A stretch of 64,000 bases of DNA, taken from the NCBI RefSeq assembly GCF_003268675.1, contig NZ_CP029378.1, positions 1,178,001-1,242,000 on the forward strand, written 5' to 3'. Below, one piece after another: positions 44,152 to 52,696 of the stretch. This DNA comes from Streptomyces bacillaris. Lineage in GTDB: Bacteria > Actinomycetota > Actinomycetes > Streptomycetales > Streptomycetaceae. Under the pieces are notes generated by a model, which ran no database searches, was not told the DNA's origin, and saw only the letters and a program-made list of their open reading frames with translations. A program made the translations under genes and the position numbers. The first letter of the stretch is position 1; each line of letters starts with the position of its first letter.

Positions 44152-45066
44152 ATGCGACAGGCCTTGAACAAGAGCATGATCGTCATGGCGGCCGCGTCGG
44201 GCCTCCTGGCCGCGACCGGCGGCGCCGCCCACGCCGACGCGTCGGCCGAGGGCGCTGCCGTCGGCTCGCCGGGGGTCGGTTCGGGCAATGCCGTACAGGT
44301 TCCGGTGCACGTCCCGGTCAACGCGTGCGGCAACACCGTCAATGTGATCGCCCTGTTGAACCCCGCGTTCGGCAACTCCTGCGCGAACGTGAGTTCCAGT
44401 GGTCAGGACGACGACTACGGACACGGCGGCGGCGGGAACCGCACGGGCGGTTCCAGCGCCGAGGGCGCGGCGGTCGGCTCCCCCGGGGTGCTCTCCGGCA
44501 ACCTTGTGCAGGCCCCGGTCCACGTCCCGGTGAACGTGTGCGGCAACACCGTGAATGTCGTCGGTGCGCTCAACCCGGTCTTCGGCAACACGTGCAAGAA
44601 CGTCAGCGGCCCGAAGGACGAGCACCCGCCGACCGAGCCGCCGGTCGAGGAGCCGCCCACCGAGGAGCCCCCGACGGAGGAGCCGCCCACGGAGGAGCCC
44701 CCCACCGAGGAGCCGCCGACCGAGGAGCCCCCCACGGAGGAGCCCCCGACCGAAGAGCCGCCGACCGAAGAGCCGCCGACCGAGCAGCCCCCGACGGAGG
44801 AGCCGCCGACCGAGCAGCCGCCGACCGAGGAGCCCCCGGTGGACGAGCCGCCCACCGAGCAGCCGCCGACCGAGCAGCCGCCGACCGACACCCCCGGGTC
44901 GGAGACCCCCGGACCCAACACCCCGGGTGCCCACACCCCCGGCTCCGAGACCCCGGGGCTGGCCGACACCGGTGCGGCCGGTCTCGGCCTGGCGGCAGGC
45001 GCCAGTGCCGCCATGCTGCTCGGCGGGACGGTGCTGATGCGCCGTACCCGTGACGCGCGGGACTGA
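44152..45066 (+). CDS. long chaplin with two chaplin domains and LAXTG sortase signal (ChpA-C type)
   Basis: 304 aa cell-wall-anchored chaplin. Signal peptide to about residue 28. Chaplin domain 1 at about 32-79 (Cys59, Cys77) and domain 2 at about 103-150 (Cys130, Cys148), each with SPGVxSGN...VPVNxCGNTVNV...NPxFGN. Residues 159-247 are a Pro/Thr/Glu stalk made of about 17 PPTE-type five-residue repeats. LADTG (270-274), a hydrophobic helix and RRTRDARD form a class E sortase signal. It should be covalently attached to peptidoglycan and present chaplin domains at the surface. ATG 44152, AAGGAAGGG upstream. Confidence 0.95.
   Translation: MRQALNKSMIVMAAASGLLAATGGAAHADASAEGAAVGSPGVGSGNAVQVPVHVPVNACGNTVNVIALLNPAFGNSCANVSSSGQDDDYGHGGGGNRTGGSSAEGAAVGSPGVLSGNLVQAPVHVPVNVCGNTVNVVGALNPVFGNTCKNVSGPKDEHPPTEPPVEEPPTEEPPTEEPPTEEPPTEEPPTEEPPTEEPPTEEPPTEEPPTEQPPTEEPPTEQPPTEEPPVDEPPTEQPPTEQPPTDTPGSETPGPNTPGAHTPGSETPGLADTGAAGLGLAAGASAAMLLGGTVLMRRTRDARD
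44635..44890 (+). repeat. 15-bp imperfect tandem repeat coding for PPTEE stalk
   Basis: About 17 in-frame copies of a 15-bp unit (CCG-CCC-ACC-GAG-GAG and synonymous variants) inside the long chaplin gene. Synonymous variation between copies indicates it is not a very recent expansion. Copy number may vary between strains. Confidence 0.85.
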
Positions 45067-45087
45067 TACCCGACCGCCGCAGGAACG

Positions 45088-45125
45088 AGGTCCGGCCGGA
45101 CAGCGGGGACTGTCCGGCCGGACCT
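45088..45125 (+). terminator. terminator of long chaplin
   Basis: Perfect 16-bp inverted repeat (45088-45103 with 45110-45125), 6-nt loop, followed by TTT. Very strong. Confidence 0.85.
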
Positions 45126-45185
45126 TTCGCACACCCGGAAGCACCCGGGACTCGAGAACTCCGGGAACTCCGAGAGAGGTAGGGC

Positions 45186-46380
45186 ATGGCAACCGCGTTG
45201 CGTATCGGGGTGATCGGCGGCAGCATCGCCGGGTGTGCGGCCGCCGTCGCGGGCTCCCGCGCCGGGGCGGACGTCACCGTGTACGAGCGGAGCGGCGCCG
45301 AACTCCAGGACCGGGGGTTCGGGATCGTGATCCCGCCGCCGCTCCACCGGGAGCTGGTCGGCTGCGGCTATCTGGACGCGCGAATGGAGACGGCTCCCGT
45401 GGCGACCCGGTCTGGCTGACCTGCGAGCCGGGCGGGCGCTCGACGCGGGAGCTGGCCCGCCACTCCTCCCCCGTGACGCCCTGCAACTGGGGCCTGCTCT
45501 GGCGGTCGTTGCGGGCGAGCGCCGGGGCGGTGCGGTATCTGCGGGGCCGACCCGTCACCTCCGTACGCGAGACCCCCGACGGGCGGGCGGTGATCACCAC
45601 CGCGCGGGGCGAGGAGACGTACGACGTGGTCGTGGGGGCCGACGGACATGCCTCGCGCACCCGGCAGTTGCTCGCCCCGGGGCTGTCCCCGGAGCCGGCC
45701 GGCTATCCGGTCTGGCGCGGGGCGATCCCGCTGAGCGCGCTGGCGGGGCACCCCCGGGAGCTGGAGTTGCTGCGCGGTGCGTGGGTGACGCTGGGGTTCC
45801 CCGGCGGGCACGGCATCTTCTATCTGATCCCGAGCGGGGACCGGTGCCGTGGAGAGGGCGACCGGCTGCTCGCGTACGCCCTCTACGGCAGGCCGCCCGC
45901 TTCCTCCGGCGGTGGCGCCGATCCGGGGCCGTACGTACGTGAGTTGGCGAGGGAGCACTTCCCGGCCGCGTGGGCGGAGATCGTCGCCCGGGGGACGCAC
46001 CCGACGACGGCCTGTCACCCGGTGGCCGATGCCCAGGTGCCCCGGGCCGCCCGGTCCCCGCTGCCTGTGGCCGGGGACGCGGCCGGGGTGAGCAGGCCGC
46101 ACACGGCGAGCGGTGCGGTCAAGGCCCTGGAGGACGCGCTCTGCTGGAGCGGGTGCTGCGGGAGGGGCCCACGGTCGGGGCCGCGCTGGAGCGGTACGCG
46201 GACGAACGCACGGCGGCGGGCGCCCACTTGCTGGAGCTGGGACGCCGCATGGGCCGGGCACAGGTGGACGAGACCCCCGACTGGGCGGCCATGGGGCAGG
46301 GCGAGGTGGACGCCTGATTCCGCGGGGTGCTGGCGGGGACCCGGCACTATCCGTACGCGCGGCCCGCGCCCGGCGGGTGA
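45186..46380 (+). pseudogene. FAD-dependent monooxygenase, broken by two frameshifts and one stop
   Basis: Family: p-hydroxybenzoate-hydroxylase-like flavoprotein. The start is good: ATG 45186, FAD motif [20 protein letters not shown]. The frame is lost near 45385-45412, after which DPVWLTCEPGGRS continues in another frame through the second FAD motif VVVGADGHASRTR and VAGDAAGVSRPHTASGAVKA. It is lost again at 46139-46141 (one base missing in GCGCTCTGC), then LLERVLREGPTVGAALERYA follows. A TGA at 46316-46318 sits where FRGVLAGTRHY would be preceded by Trp. The last reading ends at 46380. As given no product is functional. Confidence 0.8.
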
Positions 46381-46413
46381 CGTGCCGGTCGGGCCGGGAG
46401 GGCCGGACCGGCC

Positions 46414-47634
46414 CTAGGACCTGATCCGCTCGAAGACCGCGGCGAGGGCCTGGCCGCCGCCGATGCACATCGTCTCCAGGCCGTAGCGGCCCTCGCGGCG
46501 GCGGAGTTCGCGGGTGAGCGTGGCGAGGATGCGGGCTCCGGTGGCGCCGACCGGGTGGCCGAGGGAGATGCCCGATCCGTTGACGTTGATCCGCTGTTCG
46601 TGGTCCTTCTCGCCGAGGCCCAGCTCCCTGGTGCAGGCGAGGACCTGGGCGGCGAACGCCTCGTTCAGCTCGATCAGGTCCAGGTCGGCGAGGGTGAGGC
46701 GGGCCCGGTCGAGCGCCGTGCGGGTGGCGGCGACGGGGGCGATGCCCATGGTGGCCGCGGGGACCCCGGCGCGGGCGCAGGAGACCAGGCGGGCGAGTGG
46801 GGTGAGGCCGAGGCGTTCGGCGGTCCCGGCGCTGGTGACCAGGCAGGCGGCGGCCGCGTCGTTCTGGCCGCTGGCGTTGCCGGCCGTGACGGTGGCCTCC
46901 GGGTCGGTCCTCGCCATCACCGGTCGGAGGGCGGCGAGTTGCTCGGCGGTGGTGTCGGGGCGGGGGTGTTCGTCGGCGGTGACGGTGGTCTCGCCCTCGC
47001 GGGTGCGTACGGTGACGGGGACGGTCTCCGCCGCGTACCGGCCCTCGGCGGTGGCGGTGGCCGCCCGCCGCTGCGAGCGCAGGGCCAGGGCGTCCTGGTC
47101 GGCGCGGCTGATCCCGTACTCCCGGCGCAGGTTCTCCGCCGTCTCGATCATGCCGCCGGGGACCGGGTGGTGGCGGCCGCCCGCCGTGACCCGGGCGCGG
47201 GCGAGGGAGTCGTGGAGCTGGAGGCCGGGGCCCTTGATGCCCCAGCGTCCGTCGTGGGTGAAGTAGGGCGCGGCGCTCATGACGTCGACGCCGCCCGCGA
47301 TCACGACCTCGCTGAACCCGGCCCGGATCTGCATGGCCGCGTCCAGGACCGCCTGGAGCCCGGAACCGCAGCGGCGGTCGATCTGGGTGCCGGTGACGGT
47401 GGTGGGCAGTCCGGCGTCCAGGGCGGCGACCCGGCCGATGGCGGGGGCCTCGCCGGAGGGGTAGGCGTGGCCGAGGATGACCTCGTCGACCCGGTCGGGG
47501 TCGATGCCCGTACGTGCGACGACCTCGGCGATGACGTGTGCGGCGAGCGAGGCCGGGGTCTGCTGCGCGAACGCCCCGCCGAAGCGGCCGATGGGGGTGC
47601 GCAGCGGTTCGCAGATGACGACTTCGAGCGGCAC
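46414..47634 (-). CDS. acetyl-CoA acetyltransferase / 3-oxoadipyl-CoA thiolase
   Basis: 406 aa thiolase. Nucleophile Cys89 in DRRCGSGLQAV, His in ELNEAFAAQ and GHPVGATGAR, and the second Cys in CIGGGQ are all present. GTG 47634 has GAGGAAGG upstream. Companions nearby are both CoA-transferase subunits and a 3-hydroxyacyl-CoA dehydrogenase, so cleavage of 3-oxoadipyl-CoA to acetyl- and succinyl-CoA is the most likely job, though acetoacetyl-CoA thiolysis is possible. A motif shared with the CoA-transferase promoter lies 83 bp upstream. Confidence 0.87.
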   Translation of the reverse strand: MPLEVVICEPLRTPIGRFGGAFAQQTPASLAAHVIAEVVARTGIDPDRVDEVILGHAYPSGEAPAIGRVAALDAGLPTTVTGTQIDRRCGSGLQAVLDAAMQIRAGFSEVVIAGGVDVMSAAPYFTHDGRWGIKGPGLQLHDSLARARVTAGGRHHPVPGGMIETAENLRREYGISRADQDALALRSQRRAATATAEGRYAAETVPVTVRTREGETTVTADEHPRPDTTAEQLAALRPVMARTDPEATVTAGNASGQNDAAAACLVTSAGTAERLGLTPLARLVSCARAGVPAATMGIAPVAATRTALDRARLTLADLDLIELNEAFAAQVLACTRELGLGEKDHEQRINVNGSGISLGHPVGATGARILATLTRELRRREGRYGLETMCIGGGQALAAVFERIRS

Positions 47635-47716
47635 GGCGGGGCCTTCCTCGGGGGTGGCGGGCGGGCGGCATGGGCGCATTGCGGTGGGATGACCTTCGCA
47701 TTACGTCACTGAGTCG

Positions 47717-47730
47717 GTCCAATATCGAAT
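47717..47730 (-). promoter_or_regulatory. shared regulatory motif upstream of thiolase
   Basis: Minus strand ATTCGATATTGGAC, pointing at the thiolase. It matches ATTCGGTATTGGAC at 48744-48757 in 13 of 14 bases. Candidate binding site of the local LysR protein or a shared promoter element. Confidence 0.55.
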
Positions 47731-47757
47731 GCGTACGGCATTGAGATGTTGCCCGTC

Positions 47758-48663
47758 TCAATCGCAGCGGTGCGCGGGGGTCGGCAGGGCTTCCTCGGCC
47801 ACCGCGAGGACCGCGCGCAGGGCGGCGGACGGGTTGTCGGGGCGCCAGGCCAGGGCGGCGCTCAGCCGGACGGGCGGTCCGGCGAGCCGGCGGTAGACCA
47901 GACCGTTCTGCTGGATGTGCTGGACGGAGGTGACCGTGAGCGTGACCCCGACCCCGGCGGCGACCAGGGCGAGGATCGTGTACGAGTCGGGGGCCTCCTG
48001 GACCACACGCGGGGTGAACCCGGCGCTCTCGCAGGCCTCGGTCATGGCGTCGCGGACGGTGGAGCCGGAGTTGGCGGGGAAGGAGACGAACGGCTCGCCC
48101 GCGAGGACGTCCAGCGGTACGGAGACACGGCGAGCGAGCGGATGGTCGGAGGGCAGGGCGCAGATCAGCTCCTCCTGGTCGATCACCCGGTGGGCGACGC
48201 CGGGGCGGGTCACCGGCAGCCGGACGAAGCCGAGGTCGAGGGAGCCGTCCGCGACCCGGGAGAGCGCGGTGTTGGCGTACGTCTGGCCGGTCATGACGAG
48301 TTCGAGCCCGGGGTGGGCGGCGCGCACGGCCCGGGTGAGCCGGGGCAGCGTCTCGTGGCTGGAGGCCCCGGCGAAGCCGATGGTGACCCGGCCGTACTCC
48401 CCCTTCCCCGCCGATCTGGCCGCCCGTACGGCGGTGTCGAGGTCGTCCAGGACGGTCCGTACGGGGTCGAGGAAGGACTCCCCCGCGCTGGTGAGCCGGA
48501 CCGAGCGGGTGTTGCGGTGGAAGAGCTGGACACCCAGCTCCCGCTCCAGCTGGCGGATCTGCTGGCTCAGCGGCGGCTGGGCCATCTGGAGCCGTTTGGC
48601 GGCCCGGCCGAAGTGCAGTTCCTCGGCCACGGCGAGGAAGGCGTTCAGGTGGCGCAGTTCCAT
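47758..48663 (-). CDS. LysR family transcriptional regulator
   Basis: 301 aa. The N-terminal winged helix (LNAFLAVAEELHFGRAAKRL, PPLSQQIRQLERELGVQLFH) and the substrate-binding domain (VTIGFAGASSHETLPRLTRA, GSLDLGFVRLPV) are typical of the BenM/CatM-like branch that senses aromatic-catabolism intermediates. ATG 48663. It is divergent from the CoA-transferase operon and upstream of the thiolase, so it is the likely regulator of both. Confidence 0.9.
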   Translation of the reverse strand: MELRHLNAFLAVAEELHFGRAAKRLQMAQPPLSQQIRQLERELGVQLFHRNTRSVRLTSAGESFLDPVRTVLDDLDTAVRAARSAGKGEYGRVTIGFAGASSHETLPRLTRAVRAAHPGLELVMTGQTYANTALSRVADGSLDLGFVRLPVTRPGVAHRVIDQEELICALPSDHPLARRVSVPLDVLAGEPFVSFPANSGSTVRDAMTEACESAGFTPRVVQEAPDSYTILALVAAGVGVTLTVTSVQHIQQNGLVYRRLAGPPVRLSAALAWRPDNPSAALRAVLAVAEEALPTPAHRCD

Positions 48664-48693
48664 GGGGCTCCCTCGGATCCAGGGGTCTCCCTC

Positions 48694-48719
48694 GGACCAT
48701 TGATACGGACCATTGATAC
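48694..48719. repeat. perfect tandem repeat of a 13-bp unit
   Basis: GGACCATTGATAC twice without spacer (48694-48706, 48707-48719), in the control region between lysR and the CoA-transferase genes. Two binding sites in tandem on the same face would be about one helix turn plus 2.5 bp apart. Confidence 0.8.
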
Positions 48720-48743
48720 TCCTGGCGTCTTGATCCGACCCTA

Positions 48744-48757
48744 ATTCGGTATTGGAC
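48744..48757 (+). promoter_or_regulatory. shared regulatory motif upstream of CoA-transferase operon
   Basis: ATTCGGTATTGGAC, 73 bp before the CoA-transferase start and pointing at it. Same motif, spacing and orientation as that before the thiolase at 47717-47730. Confidence 0.55.
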
Positions 48758-48830
48758 AGCCAACAATGGCGGCTGACACCGTGGGGGCGGCGTATGCGGA
48801 CGATGGCGTCCGCGGACGGTGAGGAGAACC

Positions 48831-49772
48831 GTGGACCGGACGGCGGGCAAGGTCATGTCGATGAGGGAGGCCGTCGCCGCCTTCGTCCGCGACGGGGACA
48901 CCGTGAGCCTGGAGGGGTTCACCCATCTCGTCCCGACCGCCGCCGGGCACGAGATCATCCGGCAGGGCCGCCGGGACCTCACGGTCGTCCGGATGACGGC
49001 GGACATCGTGGTCGACCAGATGCTGGCCGCCGGGTGCGTGACGCGGCTGGTCTCCTCCTTCGTGGGCAACTCCTCCGCCGGTTCGCTCGGTGAGCTGCGG
49101 CGGCGCATCGAGCACGCCGACCCCGAGCCGCTGGCGTACGAGGAGTACAGCCACTACGGGATGGTCTGCCGTTATATCGCCGGGGCCCAGCGGCTGCCGT
49201 TCCACCCGCTGCGCTCGTACGCAGGCAGTGATCTTCCGGGCGTCAACCCCGGTATCCGCAAGGTCACTTCGCCCTACCCGGCCGCCGACGGGACCGCCGA
49301 GGAGATCTACGTCGTACCGCCCGTCAACCCGGACGTGACGATCATCCACGCCCAGCGCGCCGACCGCCGGGGCAACACCCAGATCTGGGGGCTGACCGGC
49401 ATCCAGGCCGAGGCGGTGTACGCAGCGGAGAAGGCGGTCGTGGTGGTGGAGGAGCTGGTGGCGGACGAGGTGGTCCGCGCGGACCCGAACCGTACCGTCG
49501 TCCCGGCCCACGCGGTCGACGCGGTGGTCGTCTGCCCGCGCGGGGCGCACCCGTCGTTCGCACAGGGCTACTACGACCGGGACAACGCCTTCTACCGGTC
49601 CTGGTCCGCGATCAGCAAGAACCCGGTGCGGCTGCGGGAGTGGCTGGCGGAGTGGGTGTACGGGACCGCCGACCACGCGGAGTACGTGGCGAAGCTGGGC
49701 GAGGAGTTCTGGGCGTCGCTCGCGGTGGGCGAGGCGCTGAGCGGGCCGGTGAACTACGGGAGGCGGCTGTGA
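48831..49772 (+). CDS. CoA-transferase subunit A (3-oxoadipate / glutaconate type)
   Basis: 313 aa. GTG 48831 with GAGGAG upstream. Class I CoA-transferase alpha subunit with the N-terminal VSLEGFTHLVPTAAG glycine loop region and VVPPVNPDVTIIHAQRADRR. It moves CoA from an acyl-CoA (often succinyl-CoA) to an oxo-acid. With the thiolase and 3-hydroxyacyl-CoA dehydrogenase nearby, 3-oxoadipate is the best substrate guess, but the sequence resembles the glutaconate-type subunit, so other dicarboxylates are possible. The stop overlaps the start of subunit B by 4 bp. Confidence 0.83.
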   Translation: MDRTAGKVMSMREAVAAFVRDGDTVSLEGFTHLVPTAAGHEIIRQGRRDLTVVRMTADIVVDQMLAAGCVTRLVSSFVGNSSAGSLGELRRRIEHADPEPLAYEEYSHYGMVCRYIAGAQRLPFHPLRSYAGSDLPGVNPGIRKVTSPYPAADGTAEEIYVVPPVNPDVTIIHAQRADRRGNTQIWGLTGIQAEAVYAAEKAVVVVEELVADEVVRADPNRTVVPAHAVDAVVVCPRGAHPSFAQGYYDRDNAFYRSWSAISKNPVRLREWLAEWVYGTADHAEYVAKLGEEFWASLAVGEALSGPVNYGRRL

Positions 49773-50554
49773 GCCGGGAGCGTACGGAGTCCGCGGGGGC
49801 CGTCACCGTCTCCGAGCTGCTCTCCGTCGTCGCCGCGCGGGAACTGACCGGCCAGCGGGCCGTGTTCGCGGGGATCGGGCTGCCGACGCTCGCCGCCGAG
49901 CTGGCGCGGCTGACCGTGGCACCGGAGATCGAGGTGGTGTACGAGTCCGGGGTCTGCGGCGCGCACCCCTCCCACCTCCCGGAGACCATCGCGGACGCCG
50001 TGCTGATCACGGGCGCCGAGGCGGTGCTGTCGATGCCCGCGCTCTTCGGCTCGGTGCTCCAGGGCGGCCGTATCGACGTCGGCTTCCTGGGGGCCGCGCA
50101 GATCGACCGGTGGGGCAGCCTCAACACCTCGGTGATCGGGGAGTGGGAGCGGCCGGCCGTACGGCTGCCGGGCTCCGGGGGTGCCGTGGAGGTGATGGCC
50201 AACGCCCGGGAGGTCTTCGTGGTGATGCGCCGCCACACCCCGCGCTCCTTCGCGGCCGCCCTCGACTTCTGTACGACGCCCGGCCCGGACCGGGCGCTCG
50301 CGGACGGCATCCGCCCGCTGGGCGCCGGTGTCACCCGGGTCGTCACCGAGCTGGGCGTCCTCGCCCGGGACGGCGTCGGGGACGAACTGCGGCTGGTCGC
50401 CGTGCACCCCGGGGTCACCGTCCGGCAGGTGCGGGCCGCGACCGGCTGGGAGCTGAAGGTGGCGGACACGGTCGCGACGGTGGACCCGCCCACGGATGCG
50501 GAGCTGCGGCTGCTGCGCGACGATGTCGACCCGCACCGCGTCTACCTCCGCTGA
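49769..50554 (+). CDS. CoA-transferase subunit B
   Basis: 261 aa. GTG 49769 overlaps the subunit A stop (GTGA), so the two are made in equal amounts. The catalytic Glu lies in VVYESGVCGA (about residue 54). GSVLQGGRIDVGFLGAAQID is the expected glycine-rich helix region. It forms the heteromer with subunit A. First half of an operon that continues with a 3-hydroxyacyl-CoA dehydrogenase after a 62-bp gap. Confidence 0.83.
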   Translation: MSRERTESAGAVTVSELLSVVAARELTGQRAVFAGIGLPTLAAELARLTVAPEIEVVYESGVCGAHPSHLPETIADAVLITGAEAVLSMPALFGSVLQGGRIDVGFLGAAQIDRWGSLNTSVIGEWERPAVRLPGSGGAVEVMANAREVFVVMRRHTPRSFAAALDFCTTPGPDRALADGIRPLGAGVTRVVTELGVLARDGVGDELRLVAVHPGVTVRQVRAATGWELKVADTVATVDPPTDAELRLLRDDVDPHRVYLR

Positions 50555-50616
50555 CACCCCCCTTGACCTCCTTTTCCCTCTCCTCAGTCCACTTCCGCCG
50601 AAAGGGCCCCACTGCC

Positions 50617-52164
50617 ATGCGTATCAGGATCGTCGGAGCCGGGGCCATGGGCCGCGGCATCGCCCAGTGGGCGGCGAGCGCGGGACACACCGTGGAGCTG
50701 GGCGACGTACGGGCCGAGGCGGTGACGGACGCCGTGGGGTTCGTCGCCTCGATGCTGGAACGGGCGGTGGCCAAGGGCCGGATGTCCGCCGCCGACCGGG
50801 ACGCGTCCCTCGCGCGGCTCGTGCCGCTGACCGACCCCTGGGCGGCCGGGCCGGACGTGGAGCTGGTCATCGAGGCCGTACGGGAGGATCTGGAGACCAA
50901 GGCCGAGGTGTTCGGGAAGCTGGAGCGGGCGCTGCCCTCCTCCGCCGTCTTCGCCACCAACACCTCGTCCCTGTCGGTGACCCGGATCGCGGCGACCCTC
51001 CAGGACCCCTCGCGCCTGGCCGGGCTGCACTTCTTCAACCCGGTGCCGCTGATGCGGATCGTGGAGGTGGTGCCGGGAGCGGCCACCCGCCCGGAGATCC
51101 CGGTCGCGCTGACCGAGCTGGTGGAGGGGTGCGGGCACCGGGCGGTGACCGTGGCGGACACCCCCGGCTTCCTGGTCAACCACGCGGGGCGCGGACTGGT
51201 GACGGAGGCGCTGGCGCTGCTGGAGGAGTCGGTGGCCGGGCCCGCCGACATCGACCGGATCGCGCGGGACGTGCTGGGGCTGCGGATGGGCCCGTTCGAG
51301 CTGATGGACCTGACCGGGCTGGACGTCACGGCCGCGGTGATCGACTCGATCTGGCAGGGCTTCCGGTACGAGGACCGGCTCCGCCCCTCGTACCTCACAC
51401 CGAACCGGGTGGTGGCGGGGCTGCACGGCCGCAAGACCGGGCAGGGCTGGTACGGGTACGGCGAGGGCGCCGAGGGACCCGCCCCGGAACCGGCGGTGAC
51501 CGGGGACGGGGACCGGCCGGTGTTCCTGGTGCCGGGCGGGTCGGCGGAGACGGCTCCGTACGTGGACGCTCTGGCCGGTGCCCTGGAGGCGGCGGGGGTC
51601 CGGGTCGAGCGGGGTGAGGGGCCGTCCGCCGAGGCGCTGGTGCTGGTGCCGGTCTGGGGGACCACGGTGTCCGGGGCGGTCCGGTCGGGCGGGCTGCCGC
51701 CGGGGCGGACCCTGGGCGTGGAGGTGCTGCCCGCGGCCGGTCGTCGGCGGGTGCTCGCGGTGACGGCCGCCACCGATCCGGCGGCGGCCCGGGACGCCCG
51801 GGCGGTGCTGGCGCGGGCGGCGGGCGACGAGCCGTACGCCGTGACGGTGGTACGGGACACGGCGGGCTCGGTCGCGCAGCGGCTGCTGTCGTCGATCGTG
51901 GCGGTGGGCGCCTCGATCGCGGAGCGGTCGCTCGCCACCCCCGCCGACATCGACCTGGCGGTGACGACCGGGCTCGGCTATCCGGCCGGGCCGCTGGCCT
52001 GGGGCGAGCGGATCGGGGCTGCCCGGCTGCTGGAGCTCCAGCGCGCCCTGCACACGACGACGGGCGACCCCCGCCACCGCCCGACGCGCTGGGTGACCGA
52101 GCGGGCGGACCTGGGACTGGCGCTGACGGACGCGGGGACGGCGGTGGGCGACTGCTGGGGGTGA
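50617..52164 (+). CDS. 3-hydroxyacyl-CoA dehydrogenase (PaaH-like, tandem C-terminal domains)
   Basis: 515 aa. N-terminal NAD-binding Rossmann domain (IVGAGAMGRGIAQWAASAGH), then 3HCDH C-domain 1 with LHFFNPVPLMRIVEVV and the catalytic His region, and a second C-domain at about 410-505 (VAQRLLSSIVAVGASIAERS; DIDLAVTTGLGYPAGPLAWG). The two-C-domain form is typical of 3-hydroxyadipyl-CoA dehydrogenases (PaaH/PaaC). With the CoA-transferase and thiolase it completes oxidation of a C6 dicarboxylyl-CoA to acetyl- and succinyl-CoA. The ring-cleaving or hydratase steps must be encoded elsewhere. Confidence 0.86.
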   Translation: MRIRIVGAGAMGRGIAQWAASAGHTVELGDVRAEAVTDAVGFVASMLERAVAKGRMSAADRDASLARLVPLTDPWAAGPDVELVIEAVREDLETKAEVFGKLERALPSSAVFATNTSSLSVTRIAATLQDPSRLAGLHFFNPVPLMRIVEVVPGAATRPEIPVALTELVEGCGHRAVTVADTPGFLVNHAGRGLVTEALALLEESVAGPADIDRIARDVLGLRMGPFELMDLTGLDVTAAVIDSIWQGFRYEDRLRPSYLTPNRVVAGLHGRKTGQGWYGYGEGAEGPAPEPAVTGDGDRPVFLVPGGSAETAPYVDALAGALEAAGVRVERGEGPSAEALVLVPVWGTTVSGAVRSGGLPPGRTLGVEVLPAAGRRRVLAVTAATDPAAARDARAVLARAAGDEPYAVTVVRDTAGSVAQRLLSSIVAVGASIAERSLATPADIDLAVTTGLGYPAGPLAWGERIGAARLLELQRALHTTTGDPRHRPTRWVTERADLGLALTDAGTAVGDCWG

Positions 52165-52279
52165 CCGCCGGGCCTCGGTGGGGGTGGCCGGTGGTCCGGA
52201 CGGCCAGAGGTCCTGCGGCGGGGCGGCCGTGTCCGATTCGTACAAGACCGTCGGTACGGCGGGTGCCTACGGTCGTCCC

Positions 52280-52696
52280 ATGACTCCACGACTCGACGCC
52301 ATCAGCATCATCACGGCCGACCTCCCCGCCTCGCTCGCCTTCTACCGCAGGCTCGGCCTCGCCATCCCGGCCGGGGCCGAGTCCGCCCCGCATGTGGAGG
52401 CGGTCCTGCCGGGCGGGCAGCGGGTCCTGTGGGACACCGAGGACGTCATCCGCTCGTTCGACCCGGACTGGGAGCGCCCGGCGGGTGGGGAGCGGCTGGG
52501 GCTGGCGTTCCTGTGCGACGGTCCGGAGGAGGTGGACGCGCTGTACGCGGAGCTGACCGGGGCCGGTCACACCGGGCATCTGAAGCCGTGGGACGCGGTG
52601 TGGGGGCAGCGTTACGCGGTGGTGCTGGACCCGGACGGGTGCGGGGTCTCGCTGTTCGCGCCCGCCACGCCCACCGGGTCGCCCGGGGAGAAGTAG
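52280..52696 (+). CDS. VOC family protein
   Basis: 138 aa glyoxalase-fold protein. ISIITADLPASLAFYRRLGL opens the first module and YAVVLDPDGCGVSLFAP closes the second. ATG 52280. Substrate unknown. Its last 85 bp overlap, on the opposite strand, the convergent AraC gene; the overlap covers the end of both domains' tails. Confidence 0.8.
   Translation: MTPRLDAISIITADLPASLAFYRRLGLAIPAGAESAPHVEAVLPGGQRVLWDTEDVIRSFDPDWERPAGGERLGLAFLCDGPEEVDALYAELTGAGHTGHLKPWDAVWGQRYAVVLDPDGCGVSLFAPATPTGSPGEK

Noticed and set aside
44635..44890. Regular repeats resembling a CRISPR array
   Set aside because: Units are 15 bp, contiguous, in frame and encode PPTEE; there are no spacers and no cas genes.
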